Assembly (NCBI GenBank): GCA_026874595.1 | Contig: CM049320.1 | Coordinates: 53,655,070 to 53,719,069 of the forward strand | Reading direction: 5' to 3' | Origin: Sipunculus nudus | Lineage: Eukaryota; Annelida; Sipuncula; Golfingiida; Sipunculidae | DNA length: 64,000 nt | Program-made: the position numbers and the translations under genes | The notes under the pieces: generated by a model | Told to the model about the DNA's origin: nothing | The model's database searches: none | The model's input: the letters and a program-made list of their open reading frames with translations, nothing else | Shown: in pieces, positions 10,336 through 21,396 of the stretch | Layout of the letters: every line of letters begins with the position of its first letter | How positions within the stretch are numbered: position 1 is the stretch's first letter

Positions 10336-11329
10336 AATTAAGATACGCGTTTGGAACAAATTAGGTATATGTATAAATATATATGCTCTGTTTTAAAGAT
10401 TACTTTATATAATGGCGATATGAAAAACAATACTTCAAGGAAAATAAAAAAAAAGAAATAATATTTGACATAGTCGTACACATGTATTCATCATGGAGCA
10501 AAATCCTGGTGAATTACAGAGCTAAATCGTGAATAAGCACGAAGATCTTTTTTCTGTTTAGACACATTTTAAGAGAGACCATACATTTTTCCTTGATCCA
10601 CATCAGACGATTCACGAGACCCAACATTTGAACAATATACATATAAAACTGTATTGATTTAGTATTCATTATATTAGGACTGTGTTCCTGAAAAATACCC
10701 ATGTTTATAGTCTAATAATAGTATAATTTTGCGCCAGGTGGTAAATGGTATCGGTTATCGATATTTTATATTTTTTTGCCATTTGATTGCCATTGGAATC
10801 TACGTCCTGAATCACGTATTGGCGTTTGCTTTATATTTATAGATATAACATTTGCTAAATAATGCATACACATATAATATTGTCTGAATATCACAGGATA
10901 AACACTACAGTAAGTAACATTACATTCAGCAAGTGACGTATGGGATTCAGTATTCTTATCATTAAGACACCAGGTTTCATACTCTTTAATAGATGCCTGA
11001 TATTGAATGACACACAAGGCCGTGATACATCGATCCGGTTCCTCAAGTAATGACGCATTAAACAGACTTCCATTGGATTGGTACGGTGTGCTTGCAGACA
11101 AGGTTTTCTACTTAGTCTAGGAAATGGGTTTTTATTTATTGTCCACGGTTCAATGCATAACAGTTATATTTCTTATTTTGGATGGTTACAAACAGGTTAT
11201 ACGTAATACGAAAGATTATGTATATGTTACAGAGTAAAAAGGAAAACAAAAACATGGAGACCGGTATTCAAAAATTAAATGGACTGAGCATCGTTCTTGT
11301 TGTCCAATAGCCAAGTACATTGTTACCGA

Positions 11330-12335
11330 TACACCTGACTTATGATCATGATTCTATTAATGGGAGAGTGGCTCTTCCGTTTTATGGACGTTTAAGGAAG
11401 GATAGGATGATACAGTAAAGGGGTATTCAATTGAAAATATAGCAGTGATCAGTTATTAAAAGATTATTGGTTCAGTCGTACAGAAGTTTTCTTCTCCTTT
11501 CCGTTATTTCTTGTATCACCCAGACTCTGAACAATGAATATTTTCGCTTAGCACTATGAGGGTGTACAATAATGGGCACGAAAAAGATCAATGACCTGAG
11601 TTAGGTAAGATGCAATATACCACAATCAGTGACGCGCTACCCTGTACTTTAAATGGACGCGCCAGCCTACATGCTTCGTCATATAACCCCTTCTACACCT
11701 TTCGTGTCATAAGACCATCGTTAATATATAAGAAAAACAACGTCATTTGTCATTTATACTGTGGATGGGAGGATAATTCGGATCGTTGGAATGTTATGTA
11801 TATCCCGATATGAAAAGCTACCCAATCAATACGTCCCCACAGCCTATATTCATCAAGCCGCCTTTGCTTGAATAAAGTGGTTTCATGAAGAATCTATTTT
11901 TAGTACCAGTCATAAAATTCCCCGAGTGATGTAATGGCGGACATTTTTGTTTTCCCTGCCTACCATTGTCTACACAAGTATTGAACAGGACATAGAAGAG
12001 AGGAGTACATGAACGCTTCGGGGGGAGGGGGCTAAATAAATAAATTGGTGGTTTAGATCCAAGTTCATAGAAAATCAGAGTCACCACACAGCGCCCATAT
12101 AGTTGTGTCTATAAGTTGAAGACTATGAGTGATTTTACCCAGTAGTAAAGAATATTTGGGGGAAATACGCTTGGCTGTGGTGAATGGCATATAGTTACCT
12201 CCGTTACATTGATGACTGGCCATTGTGATTTACAGTATGGTCAAAAATACTTAAAGGCTTTATATTTGTTGTTTTCATGTTCCCCTCAATTAACCAGCGG
12301 GGCATTAAAACAGGATCATGTGACATATCGAATAA

Positions 12336-12341
<6 letters not shown>
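11330..12341. other. Copy-specific segment between blocks B and C
   Basis: Not matched at the equivalent place in copy 2, where about 270 different bases lie. A stretch at 11,915-11,975 (GTCATAAAATTCCCC..TGATGTAATGGCG, then CCTGCCTACC) belongs to family F, seen also at 35.2, 37.3 and 43.7 kb. No gene recognised. Confidence 0.5.

Positions 12342-12397
<56 letters not shown>
12342..12397. repeat. (TA)n microsatellite at the start of block C
   Basis: Pure TA. An array occupies the homologous position in copy 2 (20,915-20,966), so it predates the duplication. Confidence 0.96.
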
Positions 12398-12400
<3 letters not shown>

Positions 12401-13021
12401 GAATCAAAATAATTATGAAAACACTAATTGCGGTACAAGATATTGTTTGATTCCAAGCATGTACACAAATATGTTTAGGGATACATAATACCTATTAATT
12501 TGTCAACAGGACCTCAGATTGTTGGTCTTGAAAACACCATTCCACAGGCTGATCAACAGCGAAACATATGTTACACAGGAATCTTACTGTTGAAATTACC
12601 GACATTATAATGTAAAATTAGTAAATATGAAATTATTATTAGCCTTGCCAGTTCCTGAAAATATGGCACAAAGATTGAATTATCGTACAGTCTTTTGTTA
12701 AGGCGGTGTGTGAAAATCATTGTGTCAGGTCACTGAGTACTTTGTCAAGAAGGAAGTTTCCCAGTGTGTGTCGAGAGTTAATTACCGAGGGCGCCAGCGG
12801 GGCTCAGATCAGATAAGTCAAACTGGTTGATTACCATCAGCCCGTAGTAAACCTGAGGGGATTTCCTTGGTACAATATTTCATATTCTAGCTCGATTTAA
12901 CGACACGTGAGCAGTTGTTATGTCCATAGAAGGCTAATGGTATCACTAAGTTTAAGTATGCGGTAATTCATTGATGGCTAAGAGAAGTGTTTCTCACTTG
13001 TTAACGTTGAGATTACCTCTT

Positions 13022-13023
<2 letters not shown>

Positions 13024-13091
<68 letters not shown>
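13024..13091. repeat. (TA)n microsatellite, present only in copy 1
   Basis: About 68 bp of TA between CTTCA and CATCGAG. The homologous place in copy 2 (about 21,785-21,803) reads CTTCAATATATTAACGCATCGAG, with only a stub. Confidence 0.96.
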
Positions 13092-13094
<3 letters not shown>

Positions 13095-13939
13095 GAGATT
13101 TTTTCGGACTTTACTATACTAAGGCAATGCTTATCCTGATATGTTTCCCTTCAGTTTACAGAACCTATGCCATAGTGACCTAAATGAAAGATTCAAAGGA
13201 GACCTGCCAAGAACTATAACGGATGCCAAATTAGAAGCATATTGGTCCAACAGTAAGGTTTTGTGCAAAATATTGTGTTTTTTTTTGTCAGTAACTCGCA
13301 GAATATAGGACACCATAAATTTTTCAAGGTCCACATTGAGATTTGGCAAAGCCAGCACTGGGTGTATCACATATATTACATTTTGAAGGATTCATTTACT
13401 TATTTTTAACTTAATTAAAAGTTAACTTTTATGATGATGAGATAAAAGAAATTGTATGAATTGACAACAGAGGCGATTTTCTATTTTTGCAAATATTACA
13501 ATTGGGCAGGTATAATAGCTTAGAGACTTTTGTTAACAGTAATATGCAATAATATTTTGAGATCTCGGCGTTAGGTAATTGGGTTCAGGACCATGAATAA
13601 ATTGACTCCCTAGATGTCTGCATTACATATTTCACCAAACGGGTCATAGTATGTATATGTTTCTTATTAATCTAAATTCATTCAACATTTCTAAGTATAT
13701 ATACAGAAAATGACATACTGTTTAAAGTGACCAATCAGCATTTCGTTTTGTATGTTTCTTGCCTTCCTGATAATGTATTTATCAGAATCGGTTGACAAAA
13801 GGAAAAAAAAAATAGGTGTCTATACTACGTGAAAAATTTACCTCAGGAATACTTAGATTATTATTTCTATCTTTATTGTTTCAATTTAAATTGAGTTGAA
13901 GGTAAAACTGTAATTATTTTTTTTTATTTTCCTTCTAGT

Positions 13940-14930
13940 ATTAATGTGGAGTGGGTTGATTGTACTCTTCACGAAATCTGAAACATCTACATTATGATGG
14001 ATTAAATAGTCATGAAAAAAATCCCTTGAAAACTCACAGAAACGTCTGGAGTGAAGGGGTAATGAAAGCAATACAGCACATCGGCGTATTACCCATGCTG
14101 TTTCTCCGTGCACGCACTTTCCCAGAAGTGAATCTATATATAGATATACTCTTATATGTTCCCATCTGATGAAAGCAAAACAATCCTGTTGAATTTGCCC
14201 AACGTTTGTGAATATTTAAGCTTCAGGTATTATCTTTCAGTATGTTTCTTGCTTAACCAAACCATACTCAGTGATGGTGTTACCATTCTTAATTCCAATG
14301 GTGAACATGTAGGTACGATAGCAGCAATAACGTCAGGATTTTCTTTTTACTTAGCATTTTTTCCCAGTTCTATTGTGGACACAAACTAGAGAAGGAGAAT
14401 GAGAACTATAATTTTCACTATTCATATACTTTACATATATTTTAGTTTTTTTATTATTAAAATACTATATACTTAAACTACCCGTGTGTGCGCTTTATCT
14501 AATCTCGTTTTGATTTCCATGCAGGTATACCTATATGGTGACTTTTCATGTCCCTTAAAAAGAGAATAATGACCAATTTCAATTTATTTTTTTTTACTGT
14601 CGAGTATAAATGCCACATATTCTTTGCGAAGAGACAAGTTGGTTCAATGATTATCAAACAATCGTTATTATTAATTACATTCACTAAAATGTCACGATAT
14701 AAGAGTCCTGTATAAGTTTTGGCATTTCGATTTACAATAATCCGTGATACGTTTTGTGATGAAATGACTCTGACTGAATCTACACGTGCCTTCTTGTTTG
14801 TTTTTATCCCTAAACCCGTACATTCGATATGTAACTATCTGCCAGGACTATCCGTTAAAGCCTAACTAGATAACACTAAAATTATCATGTTAGAAAATTA
14901 TGGTTACATGGCATATTAAAAATGTAAAAG
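13940..14930 (+). repeat. Block D, first form, in copy 1
   Basis: Contains CACATCGGCGTATTACCC, TCTCCGTGCACG and TTGAATTTGCCCAACGTTTGTGAATATTTAAGC, all repeated in the second form about 0.95 kb downstream and at 22.9 kb. The part from 14,500 (TCGTTTTGATTTCC-TGCAGGTATAC) matches 28,665-28,760, linking D to family E. No real coding frame was recognised; the 69- and 77-codon frames here are not conserved between copies. Confidence 0.7.
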
Positions 14931-15944
14931 TCAACTCACATAAAGTATCTGGAACGAGGGGGTATTGAAAGAATTACAGCACATCGGCGTATTACCCAGG
15001 CTGCTTCTCCGTGCACGTACTTTCCCAGAAGGGAGTCTATATATATAGAGTTACTCAGAAAATTCCCCGTCTGATGAAATCACCTGAGTCGGTTTGAATT
15101 TGCCGAACGTTTGTGACTATTTTAGCTTGTTACAAAAAGACTTTATCTCGTCCTGATTGCCAGGACGTTTTGTTTCCTTAAAACACAGATTTCTGTTATA
15201 TTCTGTCACTGACCCAAGGCCATCTGTATATTTATTTAAACATAAAATGGATGGAATCGATCCCATGATTAGCAAACCAACAATCAGTGCGCCTTCTCCA
15301 TTGCACATTAAGAAATGCCGGACAGTCAGCAAAGCTCATAATGGTATTCCTTACTCGGTTTTGCCAATGCAGTTACTTTACATTCAAAGTACACCACAAA
15401 AGCCACCTTGAACATATGTGATTATTATTAAAACTATTAATATTATTTTTTCTGATTATTAGAAAAAAAACTCTGATGTGTGGTTATGTGAATATATTAA
15501 AATAATATGTTTCCAGAATAACGGCCTGTTAATCTATATATGGATATTTATGGCCACATTGTTTTATCATATCAATAACATGCTATATGGTATTAAATAA
15601 ATTGTTTAAAACTGAAAAGGCTGATAAAATATCATATCGAACGTTAATTGAAAAATAGGCGTTTTTCAACCTGTGCAAATATTAAAACTGTACGAATATC
15701 TTAACTTTGAGACGATGCTGAACAGTATTCAGGTGATCTTGGTGCAGTTTATTGGCTTCAGGAACTTGGCTAAATAGACTTTGAGTATGTTGGCATCAAC
15801 TTTTTTTCCCATGGCAGATCATATTATCTCCAGATTTATTATAAATTTATATGCCCTCAAAATGCTCTAAGTATAAACCCAAAATAATATTCTTACAATT
15901 GATAAAACCAGTTTCATTTTAATTTCATTTTGTATTTTGCTATC
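14930..15944 (+). repeat. Block D, second form, in copy 1
   Basis: Matches 22,905-23,814 along its length: GAGGGGGTA, CACATCGGCGTATTACCCAG, GCTTCTCCGTGCACGTA, CAATCAGTGCGCC, AAATGC-GGA-AGTCAGCAAAGCTCA and the final CAGTATTCAG and CCAGNTTTATTATNAATT segments. Confidence 0.8.
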
Positions 15945-15949
15945 CTTTA

Positions 15950-17338
15950 GGGCACTGTTTTTATCCAACAGGAGAAGGGGCTTATAACCGTGAAGCTTAG
16001 ATAATTAGCGTTACATTTAAGGCTAATATTTACAAGGAATGTTATCCTTTTGTGCCAAACTGCGGTAAAATTCATATCTGATCTTTTCCTTTTACCTTTC
16101 AGCAAAGCCGGTAGTGAAGACTAAATCGAATGATGTATGGATGCAATAGAAGAACAAGATCAAGCTAATTTTCTCCGTAAACTTGGTTGAAGATTGATGT
16201 TTAAAAGGGTTTTATAGCCTTGATCATACCGTCTTACTTACTAAACTGGGCAAATGTGGTATAAAAGGTATACCGAAAATGTGGTTAAAAAATACCTGTC
16301 TAATCGAAAAGAAGTGATTTACTCGAATGGAGTTCTATCTAAACAGCGCATCTTCGACATAGGAAATCCACAGGGAACTGTACGTTGACCTTTATAATTG
16401 ATTTTTTTTATTAAAATGCCCTACCGATATTTGTCGATAATGATATGTCATTTATGCTGATGATATTCCTATTTATTGTTCTGCGAATACAGCCGCCAGA
16501 GTTACAAGTAGAGCTCACAAGTGCACTTCAATGGTTTAGAGAGAATCGGCTCTGTATAAATCTCCAACCTATCTGCCACCATTTTATTCTGCCCTTAGTC
16601 CATAACTAATGGTTATCAGATAAATATTTGGATAGATAACTCCAATTTCGCAACAGAGGATAAAAAAAGCTTTTAGGTTGTTATCATCGACGCGCGTTTT
16701 ACGAGGAAAAAAACATATATAAACTGTATGCGACAAAATGGCATCAGCATAATGTGTTCTTTTCAGATTAAGCAGAAACTTAGATATCTCAGGTAAATAT
16801 GTATGGGGTAATTCCTTAAAAAAACACAATTATTACAACACAAAAACATCAAAATAAAGCTGCGCGAATCGTAACTAAAACCTATGATACCAATATTGCC
16901 TCTACCTCATTAATTGTATCTTTGAGTTGGATGAAGGTTAACCAGAGATACCAACCGTTTGATTCTTTAACTGTGATTAAATGTTTGCCTCTCTCTCCCT
17001 TACGCATACCTTCAACCGTGTTAATAGTGCATATGATACTCACTTTTCTCAAGGCTACAATATATTAATACCCAAGGCAAGCAGAGAATCCTTCAAACCA
17101 AGGCTTACATATACTGGTCCCATCCACTCAGCATTTCCGATGAGCGTGAAATCGGCCAATAGTCTGTAAAAGTTTAAATCATTGTGAAATCAGTTCATGC
17201 TAAAGCATTTTTCAAAGCATTTTTCACGGTCGCTATTTCGTCTTTGTATTCATTACCTATATTGCTGTCTTATCATCTGGTATGATTATTGCATTATCTT
17301 ACTTATTTTGGTTAAATTTAATCAGGCTTCTTATTTAA
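15950..17338 (+). pseudogene. LINE (CR1/L2-type) reverse transcriptase 3' part, copy 2
   Basis: Broken frames on the plus strand spell a LINE reverse transcriptase: NYLSNR-EVIYSNGVLSKQRI near 16,300, GNPQGT near 16,365, YADD at 16,453-16,464, ELQVELTSALQWFRENRLCI near 16,500-16,560. The C-terminal part is AARIVTKTYDTN near 16,860-16,890, DTHFSQGYN, SFKPRLTYTGPIH and MSVKSANSL in an open frame at 16,981-17,169. These match the PQG(S/T)VLGPLL, YADD, LQ-W---N-L and RL-Y-GP--WN--P--K---SL-FK landmarks of CR1/L2-like LINEs. The YADD catalytic pair is intact, but multiple frameshifts inactivate the copy. The 5' half (endonuclease, early RT) is absent. The 3'UTR is split by the TTAA element and resumes at 19,077. 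Confidence 0.85.
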
Positions 17339-18426
17339 CACTTTCGCTGCCTATGACGAGTATACTCGTCATATTTTCTGATTCCCCCAGTGCCTATGAC
17401 GGGTATACTCGCATGTATTTATCAGCAATTTTCAGTAAGAAATTTCTAAAATTTATCAATGAACTCTTCGCAGGTGAGTGGTAGTTCCTTTATAAATTGG
17501 TTTCATGTCATGAAATGGAATAATTTGTAATTCATCAGTGCGCTTGATAACTCGAAAGCAGAAAAGGTGTGGAGAGCGTGAAAACAGCGACGGCTCCCGT
17601 CCTTTGCAGTGAATTAAGTTCATGACCCGCTGGAGTGAAGAATTGATTCGGTGTAGGAGTATTCCTTGGAATCAGACGAAAGGGAGGTGCGCAAAAAAAT
17701 TGTGTGTAGTTTTATATTTGGGCGTGTTTTGGCCACTTACTTTCGGCAAACCCGTTGGTGAGACCGAGGTGAGACAGATCACACCTTAGGTGTGAAATCG
17801 AGATAGCGAGGCGTGAAGTCGTTCAGGTTTATTGCCCCGCGAGGACACCCTATTGCGCAATCAACAACAATAGGGCGCGTGCCACATGCCTGACACACAG
17901 ATCGGCAGGGTAATCGGAACGTAGCTGAAAATAATTACTTTGGCTTATTTGGAGTTATTTCACATATCCTATATATTTATAGATAGCAATATGCATGTGT
18001 AAGTAGGCTACCTCCGCCAATAAGTGCATGTAAATTGTAAAATTCTGAATCAAACTTTGACGATCACTTACGGAACAGTACTATACCGGCAATCCCAACC
18101 GCACTTTGCAATTCACCATAGGCAGACCCGACGTATGACTTTCAAACAAGTCATAAAATAGTATTATATCATAAGCCGTAGAGGTGATCATATAAGGTTA
18201 CACTTTTTCCACTCGCAATGTTCGTATAATTCCTGGCTTTGTTTGACGGTGACAGTAATATCAGTATCCATTGCATCATGTTATCGCTACGGTATGTAAA
18301 TAACTTTATGACTTTATATAATTATATTGATTGTAGAATCAGTTTGTTTGAAATGAAAGGCAAAACGTATTTTTTTTGCAATAAAAAATAAAAGTTTGAA
18401 AAATGAAGGGAAAAAAAAAGTAACGA

Positions 18427-18505
18427 TTGGGTTTGAACCCACGTGGTGTTCCACCGCACGTGACTAACCCAACAACATAACCCCTGTGCCCTCTTGGCAC
18501 ACGAA
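18427..18505 (-). ncRNA. tRNA-like relic (class II shape) inside the TTAA element
   Basis: On the minus strand, GGGCACAGGGGTTATG resembles a tRNA A box and GGGTTCAAACCC a B box. Between them lie TTGTTGGGTTAGTCACG (anticodon-arm-like) and GGTGGAACACC, which folds as a long variable arm as in tRNA-Ser or tRNA-Leu. A run of nine T follows directly, as in a Pol III terminator. The acceptor arms do not pair, so it is a decayed tRNA pseudogene or a SINE head rather than a working tRNA. Confidence 0.35.
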
Positions 18506-18735
18506 TAATTGGGACATTTATAACAATCATAAACCATACTGAGACAAACCCTCGCGTGTTTTACAAGATCGATACGTTGATATTATAAATTCGATGATCA
18601 GATATGATTATAACTGTGACGTTTTATAATTCTCCATCTTTTATTTCCACTAATAAGTCAATGGTTGATCCGAGTGTGTACAGGAGCCGCTATAGCGTGA
18701 GCCACTGGACTTTCCCGGTCCTGGTGTAAACATTT

Positions 18736-18755
18736 TCTCTCTCTCTCTCTCTCTC

Positions 18756-18805
<50 letters not shown>
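18736..18805. repeat. Compound (TC)n-(TA)n microsatellite
   Basis: (TC) run at 18,736-18,757 followed by TA to 18,805, inside the TTAA element. Confidence 0.95.
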
Positions 18806-18808
<3 letters not shown>

Positions 18809-19076
18809 GCATGTGAGCGAGCGTATCTGTTTGTTTGCGCTTGTTTCCTTTGAGGTCTTTACTGGCGGTAGCCCTATTTGGCTAATTAGGCTGAACACGT
18901 TTATGACATCCTTCTGTGCATAACATCTCAGGCAGGTTTTATGGCCCGTGCACCAGATGAACTTCATACCCTCCTTATTAGCTTTTCACACCTAGAACTA
19001 ACTCACCCGGACCTCCCCGAGACTCATGCAGGCCCTGGCACTGGGGGAATATTTGGCTGGGCAGCGAATGTGTTAA

Positions 19077-20640
19077 ATTTATTTAGTCAATATTCGTGTA
19101 CGCCGAATGTGAATTTGTTTGTATGTTATCATTTTGAACCTTGCATGTATAACATTACATTCATATATGTATGCTTATAATTTAGTTAAATTTTTCCAAA
19201 TTTGTATTTTTTATGTACTCAATGGATAGCATCCTGACCAGTACCTTATAGAAAATCAGTTTATGCTAAATAGGCTATCCTTGTTCAATTTATATTGTAA
19301 ACGAACAAATAAAGATACGCGTTCAGAACAAAATTACGTAGATATATGTTAGGAGATCGGTAGGGCATTCTATATGCATGTATAAAGATATTTGAAGGAT
19401 ACACCTCACGCCCATTTACCCATGTTAATTATATACGCTTGAGGTATCTTGATGGAACAAATAAAACGTAAAAAACCTAAATTAAAGCAGAGCTGGGCTT
19501 GACAATCATTCAACGTCATACTTTGCTAATGATTATCTCGGAAAGAATCACTCATTAACAAATGACAATCTCTTTTGTCTTTACAACCATAATATGGATG
19601 GACTTGATAACATGCATATCTTATTACAGCGAATGAAGCGAAACACACTGCTTTATAATGAATGATATGGACATATGTTGAGACCTGCTCTGTTTTAAAG
19701 ATTATTCTACATAATAGTGATATAGAAAACAATACTTCAAGGAAAATAAAAAAAATACCATATGAAATAGTCATACACATGTATTCAACATGGAAACAAT
19801 CCTGCTGAATTACAGAGCTAAACCCTACAGAGGCACGAAGATCTCATTTCTGTTAAGACACTTGTTAAGAGAGACCATACATTTTTCCTTGAACCACATC
19901 AGACCATATACGAGGCCAAACATTTAAAATATAAACATAAATGAGTGTTTTTGATTAAGCATTCGTTATATTAGGACTGTGTTCGTGAAAAATAATCAAA
20001 TTGATAGTCTTACAATAGTATTATCTTGTTCCATGGGTAAATGGTATTGATAATGGCTATTTACTTTTGCCATTTGATTTCCATTGGAATCTACGTTCTG
20101 AATTACATATTTTTGGTGTTGACTTTATATTTATAGATATGACATTTGCTTTATAATGAATACATTTATAATATCGCATGAAAACTAAAGGATAACACTA
20201 CAATATGTAACGTTACATTCAGTAAGTGACCTATGGGATTCAGAAATCTTTTAATAAAGACACTAGGTTTTAGACTCTTTAACAGATGCCTGATATTGAA
20301 TGACACAACACTGCCGCATATGCAGTGATATATCGATGTGTTTCCTCAAGTGATAACGCAGAAAGCAGACCTTCCATTTCCCTAGGACTGTGTGCCTTTA
20401 GAAAAAGTTTTCTACTTAGCCTAGGAGAAGGGTTTTTATTTATTTCCATGGCTTAATGGCGAACAGTTATAATTCTTATTTTGGATATTTACAACCAGGT
20501 TATACGTAAAACGAAAGATGATGTTTATGTTACGGAGTAAAATGGAAAAATAAGCATGGAGACCAGCATTCATAAATTAAGTTGACTGAGCATAGTTCTT
20601 GTTTATCCAATAGCCAATTACATTTTTGGAAATCAAACTG
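19077..20640 (+). repeat. Block B of copy 2, including the LINE 3'UTR end
   Basis: Resumes exactly after the TTAA with ATTTATTTAGTCAATATTCG, as at 10,143. The LINE 3' end lies near 19,290-19,315 (AATAGGCTATCCTTGTTCAAT, then AACGAACAAATAAAG). The remainder aligns with 10,340-11,330 through TTTTGCCATTTGAT-TCCATTGGAATCTACG and GACTGAGCAT-GTTCTTGTT. There is no gene; a 111-codon minus-strand frame in copy 1 is not preserved here. Confidence 0.8.
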
Positions 20641-20689
20641 TATTTTTTTTATTCAGTTTATATACTACGTCATTTTTTTATTAGACTAT

Positions 20690-20830
20690 TTATTTCTATC
20701 ATCCTAGTGTTCTACAGATATATAATGCTTTAAGCAAGGGAACCTACATAATGTATCAAGATTATAATAATATAAGGAAGCGATTCATTTCAAAGTATGC
20801 AAATGTATCACCATAATAATGACAGTTATA
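20690..20830 (+). repeat. Segment shared with 39.2 and 45.1 kb
   Basis: GTTCTACAGATATATAATGCTT, AAGCAAGGGAACCTACAT and ATTCATTTCAAAGTATGCAA have counterparts at about 39,190-39,290 and 45,080-45,160. It lies between B and C in copy 2. Confidence 0.6.
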
Positions 20831-20911
20831 TAAAAATGTAATGTGAATTGAACCAACGAATATATCATTTTGATTGCCACTCACGTTTCTGTGTATTAAC
20901 GTTCCCAGCGG

Positions 20912-20914
<3 letters not shown>

Positions 20915-20966
<52 letters not shown>
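20915..20966. repeat. (TA)n microsatellite at the start of block C, copy 2
   Basis: Homologous in position to 12,342-12,397. Confidence 0.96.
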
Positions 20967-20968
<2 letters not shown>

Positions 20969-21345
20969 GAATCAGAATAATTATCAAGACACTAAGTGCA
21001 GGACAAGAGATTGTTTGAATCAAGAATGTACACAAATAAGTGAAAGGATACATAATACCTAATAATTTGTGCACTCGACCTTAGATAGTGGATATTAAAA
21101 CACTACACCCAGGCTGATAAACAGCGAAACAAATTAAACACAAGAATTGCACTGTTTAAGTCATCAAAGTAAAATTAGAAAAATGATAAATGATTGTTAA
21201 CTATTTTTTGCATTCATTGGAAATACAAAATTTTCATAATCAAACTTCAGAAAATGAGTTATTTTGGCGGCAATGATTTATTTATTTATTTATGTTTCTA
21301 ACAATAAAGCTAAATGATAAATTAATAGAAAATATGGTTAGCGTA

Positions 21346-21347
<2 letters not shown>

Positions 21348-21393
<46 letters not shown>
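21348..21393. repeat. (TA)n microsatellite, present only in copy 2
   Basis: Lies in about 200 bp (21,185-21,395) not matched in copy 1, where AAAATTAGTAAATATG passes directly to TTATTAGCCTTGCC near 12,640. Confidence 0.95.

Positions 21394-21396
<3 letters not shown>

Larger units (their letters stand above)
9450..15944 (+). repeat. Composite tandem unit, copy 1 (A-B-C-D)
   Basis: Order of blocks: A, LINE relic 9478-10,035; B, LINE 3'UTR and spacer to about 11,330; a unit-specific segment 11,330-12,341; C 12,342-13,930; D in two forms, 13,940-14,385 and 14,930-15,944. Every block has a counterpart in the same order and orientation in copy 2 (15,945-23,814). Examples are CTTCAAGGAAAATAAAAAA in B, GAATCANAATAATTAT in C, and GCACATCGGCGTATTACCCA in D. 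This is a head-to-tail duplication of several kilobases, not a simple satellite. Confidence 0.85.
17335..19076 (+). mobile_element. Non-autonomous piggyBac-type (TTAA) element, 17,339-19,072
   Basis: Flanked by TTAA at 17,335-17,338 and 19,073-19,076. The left end reads CACTTTCGCTGCC and the right end, reverse-complemented, CACATTCGCTGCC (12 of 13 match). Just inside, ATTCCCCCAGTGCC occurs exactly at both ends (17,381-17,394, and inverted at 19,037-19,050). The left end also holds the palindrome GACGAGTATACTCGTC (17,356-17,371), a feature reminiscent of Looper-like piggyBac ends. No transposase is recognisable in the 1,734 bp. The site is uninterrupted at 10,130-10,150 (copy 1) and 25,165-25,180 (copy 3), where the sequence passes through GCTTCTTATTTAA. 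Movement would need a transposase from elsewhere. Confidence 0.88.
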
